Positions 1 to 6,624 are shown, counted from the first letter of the stretch. The stretch is DNA of 7,478 bases from Sulfurovum sp. (GCA_026983895.1 JALSTF010000236.1:1-7478); one strand, 5' to 3'. Numbers and translations are program-made. The notes: generated from the letters alone by a model not told the origin.

Positions 1-491
1 CCTCCGTTCGGAGGGTTGTATTTGAATCCTCCGTCCTGGGGCGGATTGTGCGACGGTGTGATCACAATGCCGTCCGCCGCCGTTTCTCCCCTTTTGTTGT
101 GCTCCAGAACCGCAAAAGAGACAAGAGGGGTCGGCGTGTACGCATCATCCTTCGATACAGCGACATTGACATTGTTTGCAACGCAGACACGTACAGCCGT
201 CATTTGTGCAGGAATGGACAGTGCATGCGTATCTTTTCCTATATACAATACTCCGTCATAATGCATCTTTTTTCTGTATTCGCAAAGCGCCTGGGTGATC
301 GCCATGACATGGGCTTCATTGAAGCTTTTATGCAAAGCCCCTCCTCGATGCCCGGAAGTGCCGAAACTCACCCGCTCATGCTCCAGGGAACAGTCAGGTT
401 CGTATTCATAATAGGCACTCACAAGCGCAGGGATATTCACCAACGCTTCTTTGGGAACGACCTTCCCTGCCCCTGTGTTATTCATCGTCAT
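1..491 (-). CDS. pgm: Phosphoglucomutase (alpha-D-glucose phosphate-specific), N-terminal part
   Basis: Interconverts glucose-1-phosphate and glucose-6-phosphate in the cytoplasm, linking glycogen breakdown to glycolysis. About 163 codons are visible; the rest lies beyond the left edge. The translation carries FGTSGHRG at residues 43-50, IGKDTHALS at 84-92 and the active-site loop TPSHNPPQDGG at 145-155, whose Ser147 is the residue phosphorylated in this family. These match the E. coli Pgm type of the alpha-D-phosphohexomutase family rather than GlmM or ManB. A strong AAGGAGG lies just upstream, 4 nt before the ATG at 491 and 10 nt before a second in-frame ATG at 485, so either could be the true start (MTMNN or MNN). 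The gene follows glgP by 24 nt without a visible terminator or promoter, so it is probably the third gene of an eno-glgP-pgm operon and uses the glucose-1-phosphate made by GlgP. Confidence 0.95.
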   Translation of the reverse strand, partial: MTMNNTGAGKVVPKEALVNIPALVSAYYEYEPDCSLEHERVSFGTSGHRGGALHKSFNEAHVMAITQALCEYRKKMHYDGVLYIGKDTHALSIPAQMTAVRVCVANNVNVAVSKDDAYTPTPLVSFAVLEHNKRGETAADGIVITPSHNPPQDGGFKYNPPNG

Positions 492-515
492 ATCTCCTCC
501 TTTTCGTTATTGTTT

Positions 516-2636
516 CTACGCTTGCGCATTCTTCGAGATGGGTATATAGAACTTGTCCAGATAATCCTTCATCATTCTTCTTGCACTGAATGCCGGCGGT
601 ATGCTCTGCATCGCTTCTTTCATTTTCAATACCCAGTGATTGGGTACGCCATTGTTGTCCACATCATAATACAGGGGGATGATCTCATTTTCCAGCAAAG
701 CATACAGGGCTTCAGCATCCGTAACTGTATCGGAAGGTTCTTTCCCAAATGCCCAGCCGTTCCTGCCATTGTAAGCTTCCGGCCACCAGCCATCAGGGAC
801 AGAGAGATGGAGCGTACCGTTCAGTGATGCTTTCATCCCGCTGGTTCCGCATGCTTCCATCGGTATCTGGGGATTGTTCAGCCACACATCGACACCATGC
901 AGAAGATACTTGGCAACATTTTCGCCATAATCTTCAATAAACGCGATGCGCCCCCTGAATCTGCCGTCCTGCGCTGTTTTGAAAATATGCTGCAGTATCT
1001 TCTTCCCTTCTATATCCGAAGGATGCGCTTTTCCTGCAAATACAAGCTGGACAGGTTTGTCTCTATTGTTTACGATTTTCTCCAGCCTGTCCAGATCATG
1101 CAGGATCAGATCGGGACGTTTGTATGCAGTCATACGCCGGGCAAAACCGATGGTCAGGACATCAGGGTCCAACAGCACCCCTTCTGTCATGGCAACGACA
1201 GGATCGATGCCGTCTTTGGCATACTTTATGCGGACACGTTCGCGTATAAAATTGACCATGGTCACTTTGTTCTTTTGCGAAATTTTCCAAAGCCTTTTAT
1301 TGCTGATATCGTTGACAAATCCCCATAAGGCACTGTCATCCTGTATGAGGTCCCATTTGTCTCCAAGAGCATCGACCAGAACAGTGTAGAGCTCATCTCC
1401 TATCCATGTCGGGAGATGCACGCCATTGGTCACATAATCCATAGCAGGTTTTTCTTTTGTACTCTCGGGCAGGACATGCGACCATATCTTTGTGGCGACT
1501 TCACAGTGCTTCTTGCTGACTGCATTTCTATGATCACACAGATTCATTCCGAAAACGGTCATATTGAAACCGGCATTGGGATCGTCGGGGTTGATCCCAA
1601 AATGCATGAACTGCTCTTTGCTCATCCCCATTTTTTCCCAATAATCCCGAAAGGAAGCACTCATCATGTCGAAGTTGTATACATCAGTCGCTGCCTGGAG
1701 CGGGGTATGTGTTGTAAATACCGAAGTGCTTTTGACTTTTGCCAGGGCTTCTTCCAAAGCAAGGTTCTCGTTTTCCATGAAACTGCGCACGCGTTCGAAC
1801 AGGGCAAAAGCGGGATGGCCTTCGTTCAAGTGCAAAATGGAGTACTCGATACCCAGCTCTTCCAGGACTCTGTAGCCTCCGATCCCAAGTACGATCTGCT
1901 GACGCAGCCGTTGATTGAGGTCAGGCGTATAAAGCCTGGAAGAAATTTGCCTGTCCCAGGGGTCGTTTTCGTCAATGTCAGTATCCAAAAGATAGAGTGT
2001 GACCCTTCCTACATTGATCTTCCATACACTTGCATAGACAGGAGGATCGATAAAAGGCACTTGAATCGTAAAATGATTCTTCTCTTCATCCAAAACCCTC
2101 TCGATGGGTGCCACATCTTTTTCTATGGGTTCTTCCGCACTGTTCTGCCATCCGTCCGCCCCCATGAACTGGCGCACGTATCCTTTCGGGTACATAAAGC
2201 CTATACCGACCATCGGCAAGCCCATATCACTCGATTCCTTTAAGATATCCCCTGCCAGAAAACCCAAGCCGCCCGAATAGATGGGTACGGAATGGTGCAA
2301 ACCGTATTCTGCACAGAAATAGGCGATAGGAAGGGGTTCGTCCGCGTAAATATTACTGTCGTCTATATAGACTTTGAACAGATCGTAGACATAATGATAT
2401 TCGCGCATAAAATATTCATTTTCGCAGGCTTTGCCGAGTTCATCTGCAGAGATCATTTGCAGCATAAGGATCGGATTGTGATTGCTCTCTTTCCACAAGT
2501 AGGCATTGAGGAGTTTAAAAAGATTTTTACCCCGTGAATTCCAGGTCCACCAAAGATTGAGAGAGATCTCTTTTAATCCGCGGATGGCCTCGGGGAGTTC
2601 CGGTATGGCAATATTGACTGAGGGATCGCTATTCAT
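516..2636 (-). CDS. glgP: Alpha-glucan (glycogen/maltodextrin) phosphorylase, GT35 family with N-terminal DUF3417 region
   Basis: PLP-dependent enzyme that phosphorolyses alpha-1,4-glucan chains to glucose-1-phosphate in the cytoplasm. The protein is 706 aa. Residues about 10-100 look like DUF3417 (IPELPEAIRGLKEISLNLWW), typical of the short bacterial/archaeal alpha-glucan phosphorylases rather than the roughly 800-aa E. coli/muscle type. The substrate-loop region IAYFCAEYGLHHSVPIYSGG spans residues 104-123. GTSGMKASLNG near the C-terminus contains Lys602, the expected Schiff-base lysine for PLP. The reading frame extends upstream to a TTG at 2657, but I choose the ATG at 2636: it has GAAGGAG 9 nt upstream and gives the normal N-terminus MNSDPSV. 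This start overlaps the end of eno by 8 bp (ATGAATAG), suggesting translational coupling. pgm follows 24 nt downstream. Exact substrate, glycogen or soluble maltodextrin, cannot be told from sequence. Confidence 0.95.
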   Translation of the reverse strand: MNSDPSVNIAIPELPEAIRGLKEISLNLWWTWNSRGKNLFKLLNAYLWKESNHNPILMLQMISADELGKACENEYFMREYHYVYDLFKVYIDDSNIYADEPLPIAYFCAEYGLHHSVPIYSGGLGFLAGDILKESSDMGLPMVGIGFMYPKGYVRQFMGADGWQNSAEEPIEKDVAPIERVLDEEKNHFTIQVPFIDPPVYASVWKINVGRVTLYLLDTDIDENDPWDRQISSRLYTPDLNQRLRQQIVLGIGGYRVLEELGIEYSILHLNEGHPAFALFERVRSFMENENLALEEALAKVKSTSVFTTHTPLQAATDVYNFDMMSASFRDYWEKMGMSKEQFMHFGINPDDPNAGFNMTVFGMNLCDHRNAVSKKHCEVATKIWSHVLPESTKEKPAMDYVTNGVHLPTWIGDELYTVLVDALGDKWDLIQDDSALWGFVNDISNKRLWKISQKNKVTMVNFIRERVRIKYAKDGIDPVVAMTEGVLLDPDVLTIGFARRMTAYKRPDLILHDLDRLEKIVNNRDKPVQLVFAGKAHPSDIEGKKILQHIFKTAQDGRFRGRIAFIEDYGENVAKYLLHGVDVWLNNPQIPMEACGTSGMKASLNGTLHLSVPDGWWPEAYNGRNGWAFGKEPSDTVTDAEALYALLENEIIPLYYDVDNNGVPNHWVLKMKEAMQSIPPAFSARRMMKDYLDKFYIPISKNAQA

Positions 2637-3903
2637 AATACAGGGCTCCTTCATCAAGCAGCATCTCTATTTCGAGCAGACGATTGTATTTGGCAAGTCT
2701 TTCACTTCTTGAAGCCGATCCGGTCTTTAACTGTCCGCCGTCCATCGCAACGGCAAAATCTGCAAGGAAAGTATCGGCCGTTTCACCGGAACGGTGCGAG
2801 ATCAGATAACGCCAGCCATGGTCTCTGCACATACGCACCGCGTCGATCGTTTCTGTGACCGTTCCGATCTGATTGAGTTTGATCAGGGAGGCATTGGCAC
2901 TTTTTTCCTGAATACCACGGGCGATGAACTTCGTATTCGTTACGAACAGGTCATCCCCTATGATCTCGATCTTCTCTCCGAGTTCCGCCGTGAATTTGGC
3001 AAAGCCTTCCCAGTCTTCTTCGGCCAGAGGGTCTTCCCAGAACAGAATAGGATACTTCTCGACCCACTCTTTGGCAAGTGCGATCAAGTCATCACTCGTT
3101 TTCTTCCCTGCCCCGGACCATTTGAGATCATAGTTGCCTTTTTTATCGGTACTGAATGAGGTAGCGGCACTGTCGATACCTATCATGATATCTTTACCCG
3201 GTTCAAATCCGGCAGTTTCTATCGCTTCGATGATGAGCTCCATAGCTTCTTCATTGCTTTGCAGGTCCGGTGCGAAACCGCCCTCATCCCCTACTGAAGT
3301 CGCCAGTCCTTTCGCTGCCAGTATTTTTTTGAGTGCATGGAAAGTCTGCGCGACATAACGGAGTCCCTCACCGAATGTAGGTGCACCGACCGGTACTGCC
3401 ATGAATTCTTGAAAATCCACGCTGTTGTCCGCATGTTCCCCGCCGTTGAGAATATTCATACACGGCACGGGCAGCCGTCTGGCATCTGCCCCGCCAAGGT
3501 AGCGAAAAAGTTCGACACCGCTTGATTGTGCCGCAGCCTTTGCCGCTGCCATAGAAACACCCAAAATAGCATTGGCACCCAGATTCGATTTGTTTTGCGT
3601 TCCGTCAAGCCCGATCATTGCGCTGTCTATTTTCGCCTGTTCTCTGGCATCCATCCCTATGAGCAGCGGTGCAATCTGGGTATTGACATTGTCCACCGCA
3701 TTCAGGACACCCTTGCCGTCATACCGTTTGGGATCTTTGTCTCTGAGCTCAACAGCTTCATACTCTCCCGTACTTGCCCCCGAAGGCACGGAAGATGAAA
3801 CCTTTGTCCCGTCTTCCAGTTCCATAAAGACCCTCACGGTCGGATTACCCCGTGAATCCAGGATCTCCAATGCTTTTATCTGTTTTATCGTTGTATCAGC
3901 CAT
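2629..3903 (-). CDS. eno: Enolase (phosphopyruvate hydratase)
   Basis: Interconverts 2-phosphoglycerate and phosphoenolpyruvate in glycolysis and gluconeogenesis. The 424-aa length is normal for bacterial enolases and the whole fold is present. Visible landmarks: LDSRGNPTV at 15-23, the mobile loop SGASTGEYEA at 41-50, GDEGGFAPD at 205-213 with proton-donor Glu207, predicted Mg ligands Asp244 (IGIDSAA), Glu290 (FWEDPLAEEDW) and Asp317 (IGDDLFVTN), catalytic Lys342 (LIKLNQIGT) and SHRSGETAD at 369-377. The start at 3903 has AGGAGA 8 nt upstream. It is the first gene of a minus-strand operon with glgP and pgm and overlaps glgP by 8 bp. The sequence, for example NILNGGEHADNSVDFQEFM, reads to me more like Bacillus-type enolases than the Campylobacter enolase I remember, which hints at a paralogue or horizontal acquisition; this is an impression, not an alignment. 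Confidence 0.97.
   Translation of the reverse strand: MADTTIKQIKALEILDSRGNPTVRVFMELEDGTKVSSSVPSGASTGEYEAVELRDKDPKRYDGKGVLNAVDNVNTQIAPLLIGMDAREQAKIDSAMIGLDGTQNKSNLGANAILGVSMAAAKAAAQSSGVELFRYLGGADARRLPVPCMNILNGGEHADNSVDFQEFMAVPVGAPTFGEGLRYVAQTFHALKKILAAKGLATSVGDEGGFAPDLQSNEEAMELIIEAIETAGFEPGKDIMIGIDSAATSFSTDKKGNYDLKWSGAGKKTSDDLIALAKEWVEKYPILFWEDPLAEEDWEGFAKFTAELGEKIEIIGDDLFVTNTKFIARGIQEKSANASLIKLNQIGTVTETIDAVRMCRDHGWRYLISHRSGETADTFLADFAVAMDGGQLKTGSASRSERLAKYNRLLEIEMLLDEGALYYE
2646..2651 (-). promoter_or_regulatory. Ribosome-binding site of glgP inside the end of eno
   Basis: The minus strand reads AAGGAG here, within the last codons of eno and 9 nt before the glgP ATG at 2636. It decides the glgP start: the more upstream in-frame TTG at 2657 would lie before this site and has no ribosome-binding site of its own. 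Confidence 0.8.
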
Positions 3904-3992
3904 TGTTTGCTTCTCCTACATGAATTACTGTCGTTCTGTACTTATCTGACAATCATATCCGCCTTTTGCTTTTATTTCACAGTCGGTAACAT

Positions 3993-4010
3993 TTCTATAA
4001 CATTATAGAA
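3993..4010. promoter_or_regulatory. 18-bp perfect palindrome, candidate operator in the divergent intergenic region
   Basis: TTCTATAA, a 2-nt centre CA, then TTATAGAA: the 8-nt arms are exact reverse complements. It lies between the divergently transcribed eno and the small membrane protein gene and overlaps a TATAAT on the minus strand. A bound regulator there could control eno. The 7-mer TAACATT occurs at 3987-3993 and again at 3998-4004, an 11-nt period that overlaps the palindrome. The protein that binds is unknown, and an AT-rich chance palindrome is possible. Confidence 0.4.
4002..4007 (-). promoter_or_regulatory. Candidate -10 box for the eno-glgP-pgm operon
   Basis: The minus strand reads TATAAT exactly, which would start transcription near 3995 and leave a leader of about 90 nt before the eno ATG. 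No convincing -35 box is seen about 17 nt upstream. The box overlaps the palindrome at 3993-4010, so its symmetry may reflect operator rather than promoter function. Confidence 0.4.
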
Positions 4011-4065
4011 TATTCCTTTTCTTTATTCTGTTCATCAACTGACAGAAGCGTTAACCCTATTGTTC

Positions 4066-4071
4066 TATACT
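4066..4071 (+). promoter_or_regulatory. Candidate -10 box for the small membrane protein/USP/NRAMP operon
   Basis: TATACT lies 42 nt before the ATG at 4114, giving a leader of roughly 35 nt. There is no good -35 hexamer at normal spacing; CTGACA at 4039-4044 is 21 nt away, too far for a standard promoter. Weak call from one hexamer in an AT-rich region. Confidence 0.3.
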
Positions 4072-4113
4072 TCTGACATAAATTCATTTTAATGAGACAA
4101 AAGGGAAACACGT

Positions 4114-4332
4114 ATGAAGACCAAACACAAAATAGCACTTTTTATCGTTTACTTTATACTTTTTTTGACCATTACAGCGATGATAGACTACTATGCATAT
4201 GATATAATAAACCCATGGATATTCGTCGTTCTGAGTCTGATCGCGTCACTATGGGCTGTGAAAGCCCACAGTAAAAGCCATCAGAAAAGCAAAATCGATG
4301 AATGGAGCAAAGAGGTTGAAGAAATACTTTAA
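4114..4332 (+). CDS. Small two-helix membrane protein of unknown function
   Basis: 72 aa with no family I recognise. Residues 7-24 (IALFIVYFILFLTITAM and neighbours) and about 33-50 (NPWIFVVLSLIASLWAV) are hydrophobic enough to span the membrane, joined by a short tyrosine-rich loop (DYYAYD). The C-terminal 22 residues are charged and hydrophilic (HSKSHQKSKIDEWSKEVEE) and may form an exposed helix. By the positive-inside rule both ends would be cytoplasmic. The ATG has AAGGGA 7 nt upstream. It is the first gene of a run with the USP homologue (24 nt later) and the NRAMP transporter, with no terminator between, so it may assist that transporter, but nothing in the sequence proves this. Confidence 0.75.
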   Translation: MKTKHKIALFIVYFILFLTITAMIDYYAYDIINPWIFVVLSLIASLWAVKAHSKSHQKSKIDEWSKEVEEIL

Positions 4333-4356
4333 AAGAGCATCCAAAAAGGAGATAAA

Positions 4357-5181
4357 ATGGTAGACAAGATAGAAAAAATACTGGTGGTCATCAATGAAGC
4401 AGAAGCGATCGAAAAACTGCTCCGCAAGGCAGCAGAACTGCAACGTACGAACAATGCAGTCCTGGAGATCCTGTTCGTGCATGAGAACAGGCTCTTTGAC
4501 ATACCGGACTATTTCAGGACATCAGAGACAGGCGGCCTCGATAAAAAGAGTATCAAAGCAGAGATCGAAAAGGTCCTTTCCTCGCTGGAAACAGCATCTC
4601 CCTATGCGGTCTTCATCGAAGAATCCGATACCGTTGACCGTGTTGCAGCGATGATCGGGAAGGATACACATACATTGATCCTCTCTGCTTTCAGAGAAGA
4701 GATCACTGCCAAATTGGCAAAAAAAGTCTCTACGGCGATGCTTGTTTTAAAATCTGACATTCCCGAATACCGGCATATTCTTTTCCCTGTCGACATGAAC
4801 GAGAACAATGAAAGATACATTCAGAGCGTACAGACGCTCTTCCCTTCAGCATCCATCAAACTGCTCTTTGAACCCTCGTATGTCACAGAAAACTATATTT
4901 TTGATGAAGATTTTGTCGCCCTTCCGCTCGATCCGGCAGTCGATATCGAATTTGACCAGGAGATGCTGGAGACACAGAAAGAAGCGTTTGAAGCGTTAAA
5001 GAAAAGAACCGGACTTTCCGGAGAGATCGTCAATGAGCTGGATGCCGATATCGTTGCCTACATCAACCGACAAAAGGCTGACCTTGTCGTTTTACATTCG
5101 GAAAATGAAAATTTTCTTTTTGATGATACATTGTCCAAAGATCTGCTCACGTCCATCAAAACGGATCTGTTCATTTTTTAG
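4357..5181 (+). CDS. Tandem universal-stress-protein (UspA)-like protein with degenerate nucleotide-binding motifs
   Basis: 274-aa soluble protein that reads as two USP-like halves. Half 1 starts with the beta-strand IEKILVVIN (residues 5-13) and half 2 with YRHILFPVDMN (138-148), both in the place of the usual KILV-D opening. Each half ends with a strand of the expected type (TAMLVLK at 126-132, TDLFIF at 269-274). The family's ATP-binding signature G-x2-G-x9-G-(S/T) is not present: the equivalent stretches read LSAFREEITAKLAKKVSTA at 109-127 and LHSENENFLFDDTLSKDLLT at 246-265, without the glycines. I infer a non-ATP-binding USP that acts by protein contact. AAGGAG lies 5 nt before the ATG. 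It sits 31 nt before the NRAMP gene, so it may modulate transport. The family call rests on strand pattern and layout, so it is good but not certain. Confidence 0.75.
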   Translation: MVDKIEKILVVINEAEAIEKLLRKAAELQRTNNAVLEILFVHENRLFDIPDYFRTSETGGLDKKSIKAEIEKVLSSLETASPYAVFIEESDTVDRVAAMIGKDTHTLILSAFREEITAKLAKKVSTAMLVLKSDIPEYRHILFPVDMNENNERYIQSVQTLFPSASIKLLFEPSYVTENYIFDEDFVALPLDPAVDIEFDQEMLETQKEAFEALKKRTGLSGEIVNELDADIVAYINRQKADLVVLHSENENFLFDDTLSKDLLTSIKTDLFIF

Positions 5182-5212
5182 GGTACGCTAAGAGACCATA
5201 CAAAGGAAAAAA

Positions 5213-6469
5213 ATGCCTCTAAAGATCCGTATCAGGGAAGAGATCGCCAAAAACCGCCAACGGATCAAAGCGCTGGGACCAGGGCTTATCACCGGCGGTG
5301 CGGGAGATGATCCTGCGGGTATCGTCACCTATACCGTCGTCGGGGCAACCACCGGATTCACACAGCTTTGGCTCTTGCTTCTTTCCACACCGATGATGAT
5401 CGCCATACAAAATACCGTAGCACGTATCGCGATCGTGACCGGTAAAAGTCTGCCTGAGATCACTACGGCCTTCTACTCCAAAAAGCTTACGGTCATGATG
5501 GTAATGGTACTTGCTCTCGCGAACATCCTTACCATCGGTGCCGACCTCAATGCCATCGCTGCAATCTTACATATCATCATCGGTTATCCGACAATCTATT
5601 TTTTAATTCCTATTACTGCACTTATCGTCTATCTCATTCTATTCGGTAAATATAAAACGATCAGGAATGTATTGATTGTTCTTACCGCTGTATTGGGAGT
5701 CTATGTCATTTCTCTCATTATGGCCAAACCTGATATCATCAAACTCTTGAAAGACACATTTACGCCACACATACAACATAATTCTGCATGGATAATCGCT
5801 GCACTCGGTATGCTTGGAACGACCATCTCTCCCTATATGCTTTTTTGGCAGGCAGCGGAAGAAAAGGAGGAAAAAAAGAGTGTGGTACAGGCAGATGAAG
5901 TAGGATTTGACACAGTGACAGGCATGCTCTACTCCAATATCCTGGCGTACTGCATGATCGCTGTGGGAGCACTCCTGCTCTATGGCAAGGGTGCGGACAT
6001 ACAGGATATCACAACACTTTCCGAAACACTCAGACCCGCAGCGGGAGAGTATGCATTCCTGCTCTTTAGTCTCGGCATCATAGTTTCAGGCCTACTGGCC
6101 ATTCCCGTCCTTGCAGGCTCGACAGCCTATGCTGTGGCCGATACTTTCGGATGGCGTGAAGGTATGGACAACAAGGTCAGTGATGCAAAAGGATTTTATT
6201 TTGTCTTTGTAGGCGCTTTGATATTTGGAAATATTATAGATATGACCCCTGCCGTATCTGTCGTTGATGCACTCTACTATTCTCAAGTACTCGACGGCAT
6301 GCTGATCCCTCTCCTGATCGCTATTGCCCTGATGATCTCCAACAACAAAGCGATCATGGGAGACTACACGGCAAGCCGTTTCAGCAACTTTTTTTCTGTT
6401 TTTGCCATGATAGTGACACTGCTGCTCACCTGTTTCATGTTCTACCAATTCTACCGAAGCAGCCTGTAG
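5213..6469 (+). CDS. NRAMP-family divalent metal transporter with non-canonical metal-site motifs
   Basis: 418-aa polytopic inner-membrane protein with about eleven hydrophobic segments. The opening LGPGLITGGAGDDPAGIVTY (residues 21-40) is the first NRAMP helix. In canonical Mn/Fe transporters this helix carries DPGN; here Asp33-Pro34 are kept but the last two positions are Ala35-Gly36. The sixth helix normally has MPH with a metal-binding methionine; here it reads GTTISPYMLFWQA (202-214), with Ser206-Pro207-Tyr208. A charged loop EEKEEKK (216-222) follows. A related branch of the family is reported to move Mg2+ or Mn2+ without the methionine, so the substrate is open and mntH would be over-reaching. 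AAAGGA lies 5 nt before the ATG. The gene closes the operon with the small membrane protein and the USP homologue. Its TAG stop is built from the first bases of a long inverted repeat. Confidence 0.88.
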   Translation: MPLKIRIREEIAKNRQRIKALGPGLITGGAGDDPAGIVTYTVVGATTGFTQLWLLLLSTPMMIAIQNTVARIAIVTGKSLPEITTAFYSKKLTVMMVMVLALANILTIGADLNAIAAILHIIIGYPTIYFLIPITALIVYLILFGKYKTIRNVLIVLTAVLGVYVISLIMAKPDIIKLLKDTFTPHIQHNSAWIIAALGMLGTTISPYMLFWQAAEEKEEKKSVVQADEVGFDTVTGMLYSNILAYCMIAVGALLLYGKGADIQDITTLSETLRPAAGEYAFLLFSLGIIVSGLLAIPVLAGSTAYAVADTFGWREGMDNKVSDAKGFYFVFVGALIFGNIIDMTPAVSVVDALYYSQVLDGMLIPLLIAIALMISNNKAIMGDYTASRFSNFFSVFAMIVTLLLTCFMFYQFYRSSL

Positions 6470-6524
6470 GGCACCTCTAATAATAGGTAATGCTGTGAGT
6501 ATCACCTATTATTAGAGGTGCCCT
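6468..6524. repeat. 21-bp perfect inverted repeat with a 15-nt loop, MITE-like
   Basis: The left arm at 6468-6488 begins AGGGCACCTCTAATAA and the right arm at 6504-6524 is its exact reverse complement over all 21 bases; the 15-nt centre is 6489-6503. The left arm overlaps the last two bases of the NRAMP stop codon. No T-run follows, so it is not a standard intrinsic terminator. If the repeat is taken as 6469-6523 (GGGC to GCCC, 20-bp ends, 55 bp), TGTA flanks both sides (6465-6468 and 6524-6527), compatible with a 4-bp target duplication. Removing the repeat and one TGTA leaves CTG-TAA, again a stop in the NRAMP frame. It could instead be an RNA-stabilising stem or a two-way terminator. A small hairpin, AAGCC-ACA-GGCTT (6527-6539), follows directly. 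Confidence 0.85.
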
Positions 6525-6557
6525 GTAAGCCACAGGCTTCATCCTTGAATGTTAACC

Positions 6558-6583
6558 AACTTACAGATACTGTTAGTTTTTTT
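6558..6583 (+). terminator. Imperfect dyad followed by seven Ts: weak terminator or operator
   Basis: AACTTACAG (6558-6566), centre ATA, then CTGTTAGTT (6570-6578) pair at 8 of 9 positions, and TTTTTTT runs from 6577 to 6583. Read as RNA this is a short, GC-poor stem with a U-tract, which could end the NRAMP transcript inefficiently. Read as DNA it is a 21-bp near-palindrome ending 9 nt before the TATAAT at 6588, a normal place for a regulator of the following gene. The sequence does not decide between the two. Confidence 0.35.
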
Positions 6584-6593
6584 GCACTATAAT
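6577..6593 (+). promoter_or_regulatory. Promoter: T-tract plus TATAAT upstream of the stress-protein/DUF4492/cydA genes
   Basis: TATAAT at 6588-6593 matches the -10 consensus exactly and a T7 tract (6577-6583) lies four bases before it. Position 17 nt further upstream has no TTGACA-like box. A T-rich stretch in place of a -35 is what I recall for sigma-70 promoters in Campylobacterota. Transcription would begin near 6600, leaving about 25 nt of leader before the ATG at 6625, including AAAGGA at 6612-6617. Confidence 0.65.
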
Positions 6594-6624
6594 AACCCTA
6601 TCTTCAAAATGAAAGGATACACAG

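Noticed and set aside
1416..2243. 275-codon open frame on the plus strand opposite glgP, and a 259-codon frame at 48-827
   Set aside because: Both lie antisense to clearly recognisable glgP/pgm coding sequence, have no recognisable motifs and read as out-of-frame protein composition; they are mirror frames of the real genes.
2637..2657. Extended glgP start at TTG 2657
   Set aside because: It would lie upstream of the only good RBS and adds seven residues (encoded inside eno) not expected in the family.
3942..3956. Tiny minus-strand leader ORF (ATG ATT GTC AGA TAA) in the eno leader, plus an ATG-TAG start-stop pair closer to eno
   Set aside because: A four-codon frame is expected by chance, and there is no attenuator-like stem or repeated codon to suggest regulation.
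3946..4078. Three copies of CTGACA (3946, 4039, 4073) on the plus strand
   Set aside because: Irregular spacing (93 and 34 nt) and none sits at a proper distance from a -10 box, so chance is the simpler reading.
6468..6540. Long inverted repeat as a standard intrinsic terminator
   Set aside because: The stem is not followed by a T-run; GTAAGCC follows instead.
4050..6601. Shared GTTAACC (4050 and 6551) and TAACCCTAT (4052 and 6593) upstream of the 4114 and 6625 genes
   Set aside because: Short matches at different distances from the start codons; two occurrences are too few to claim a common regulatory site.
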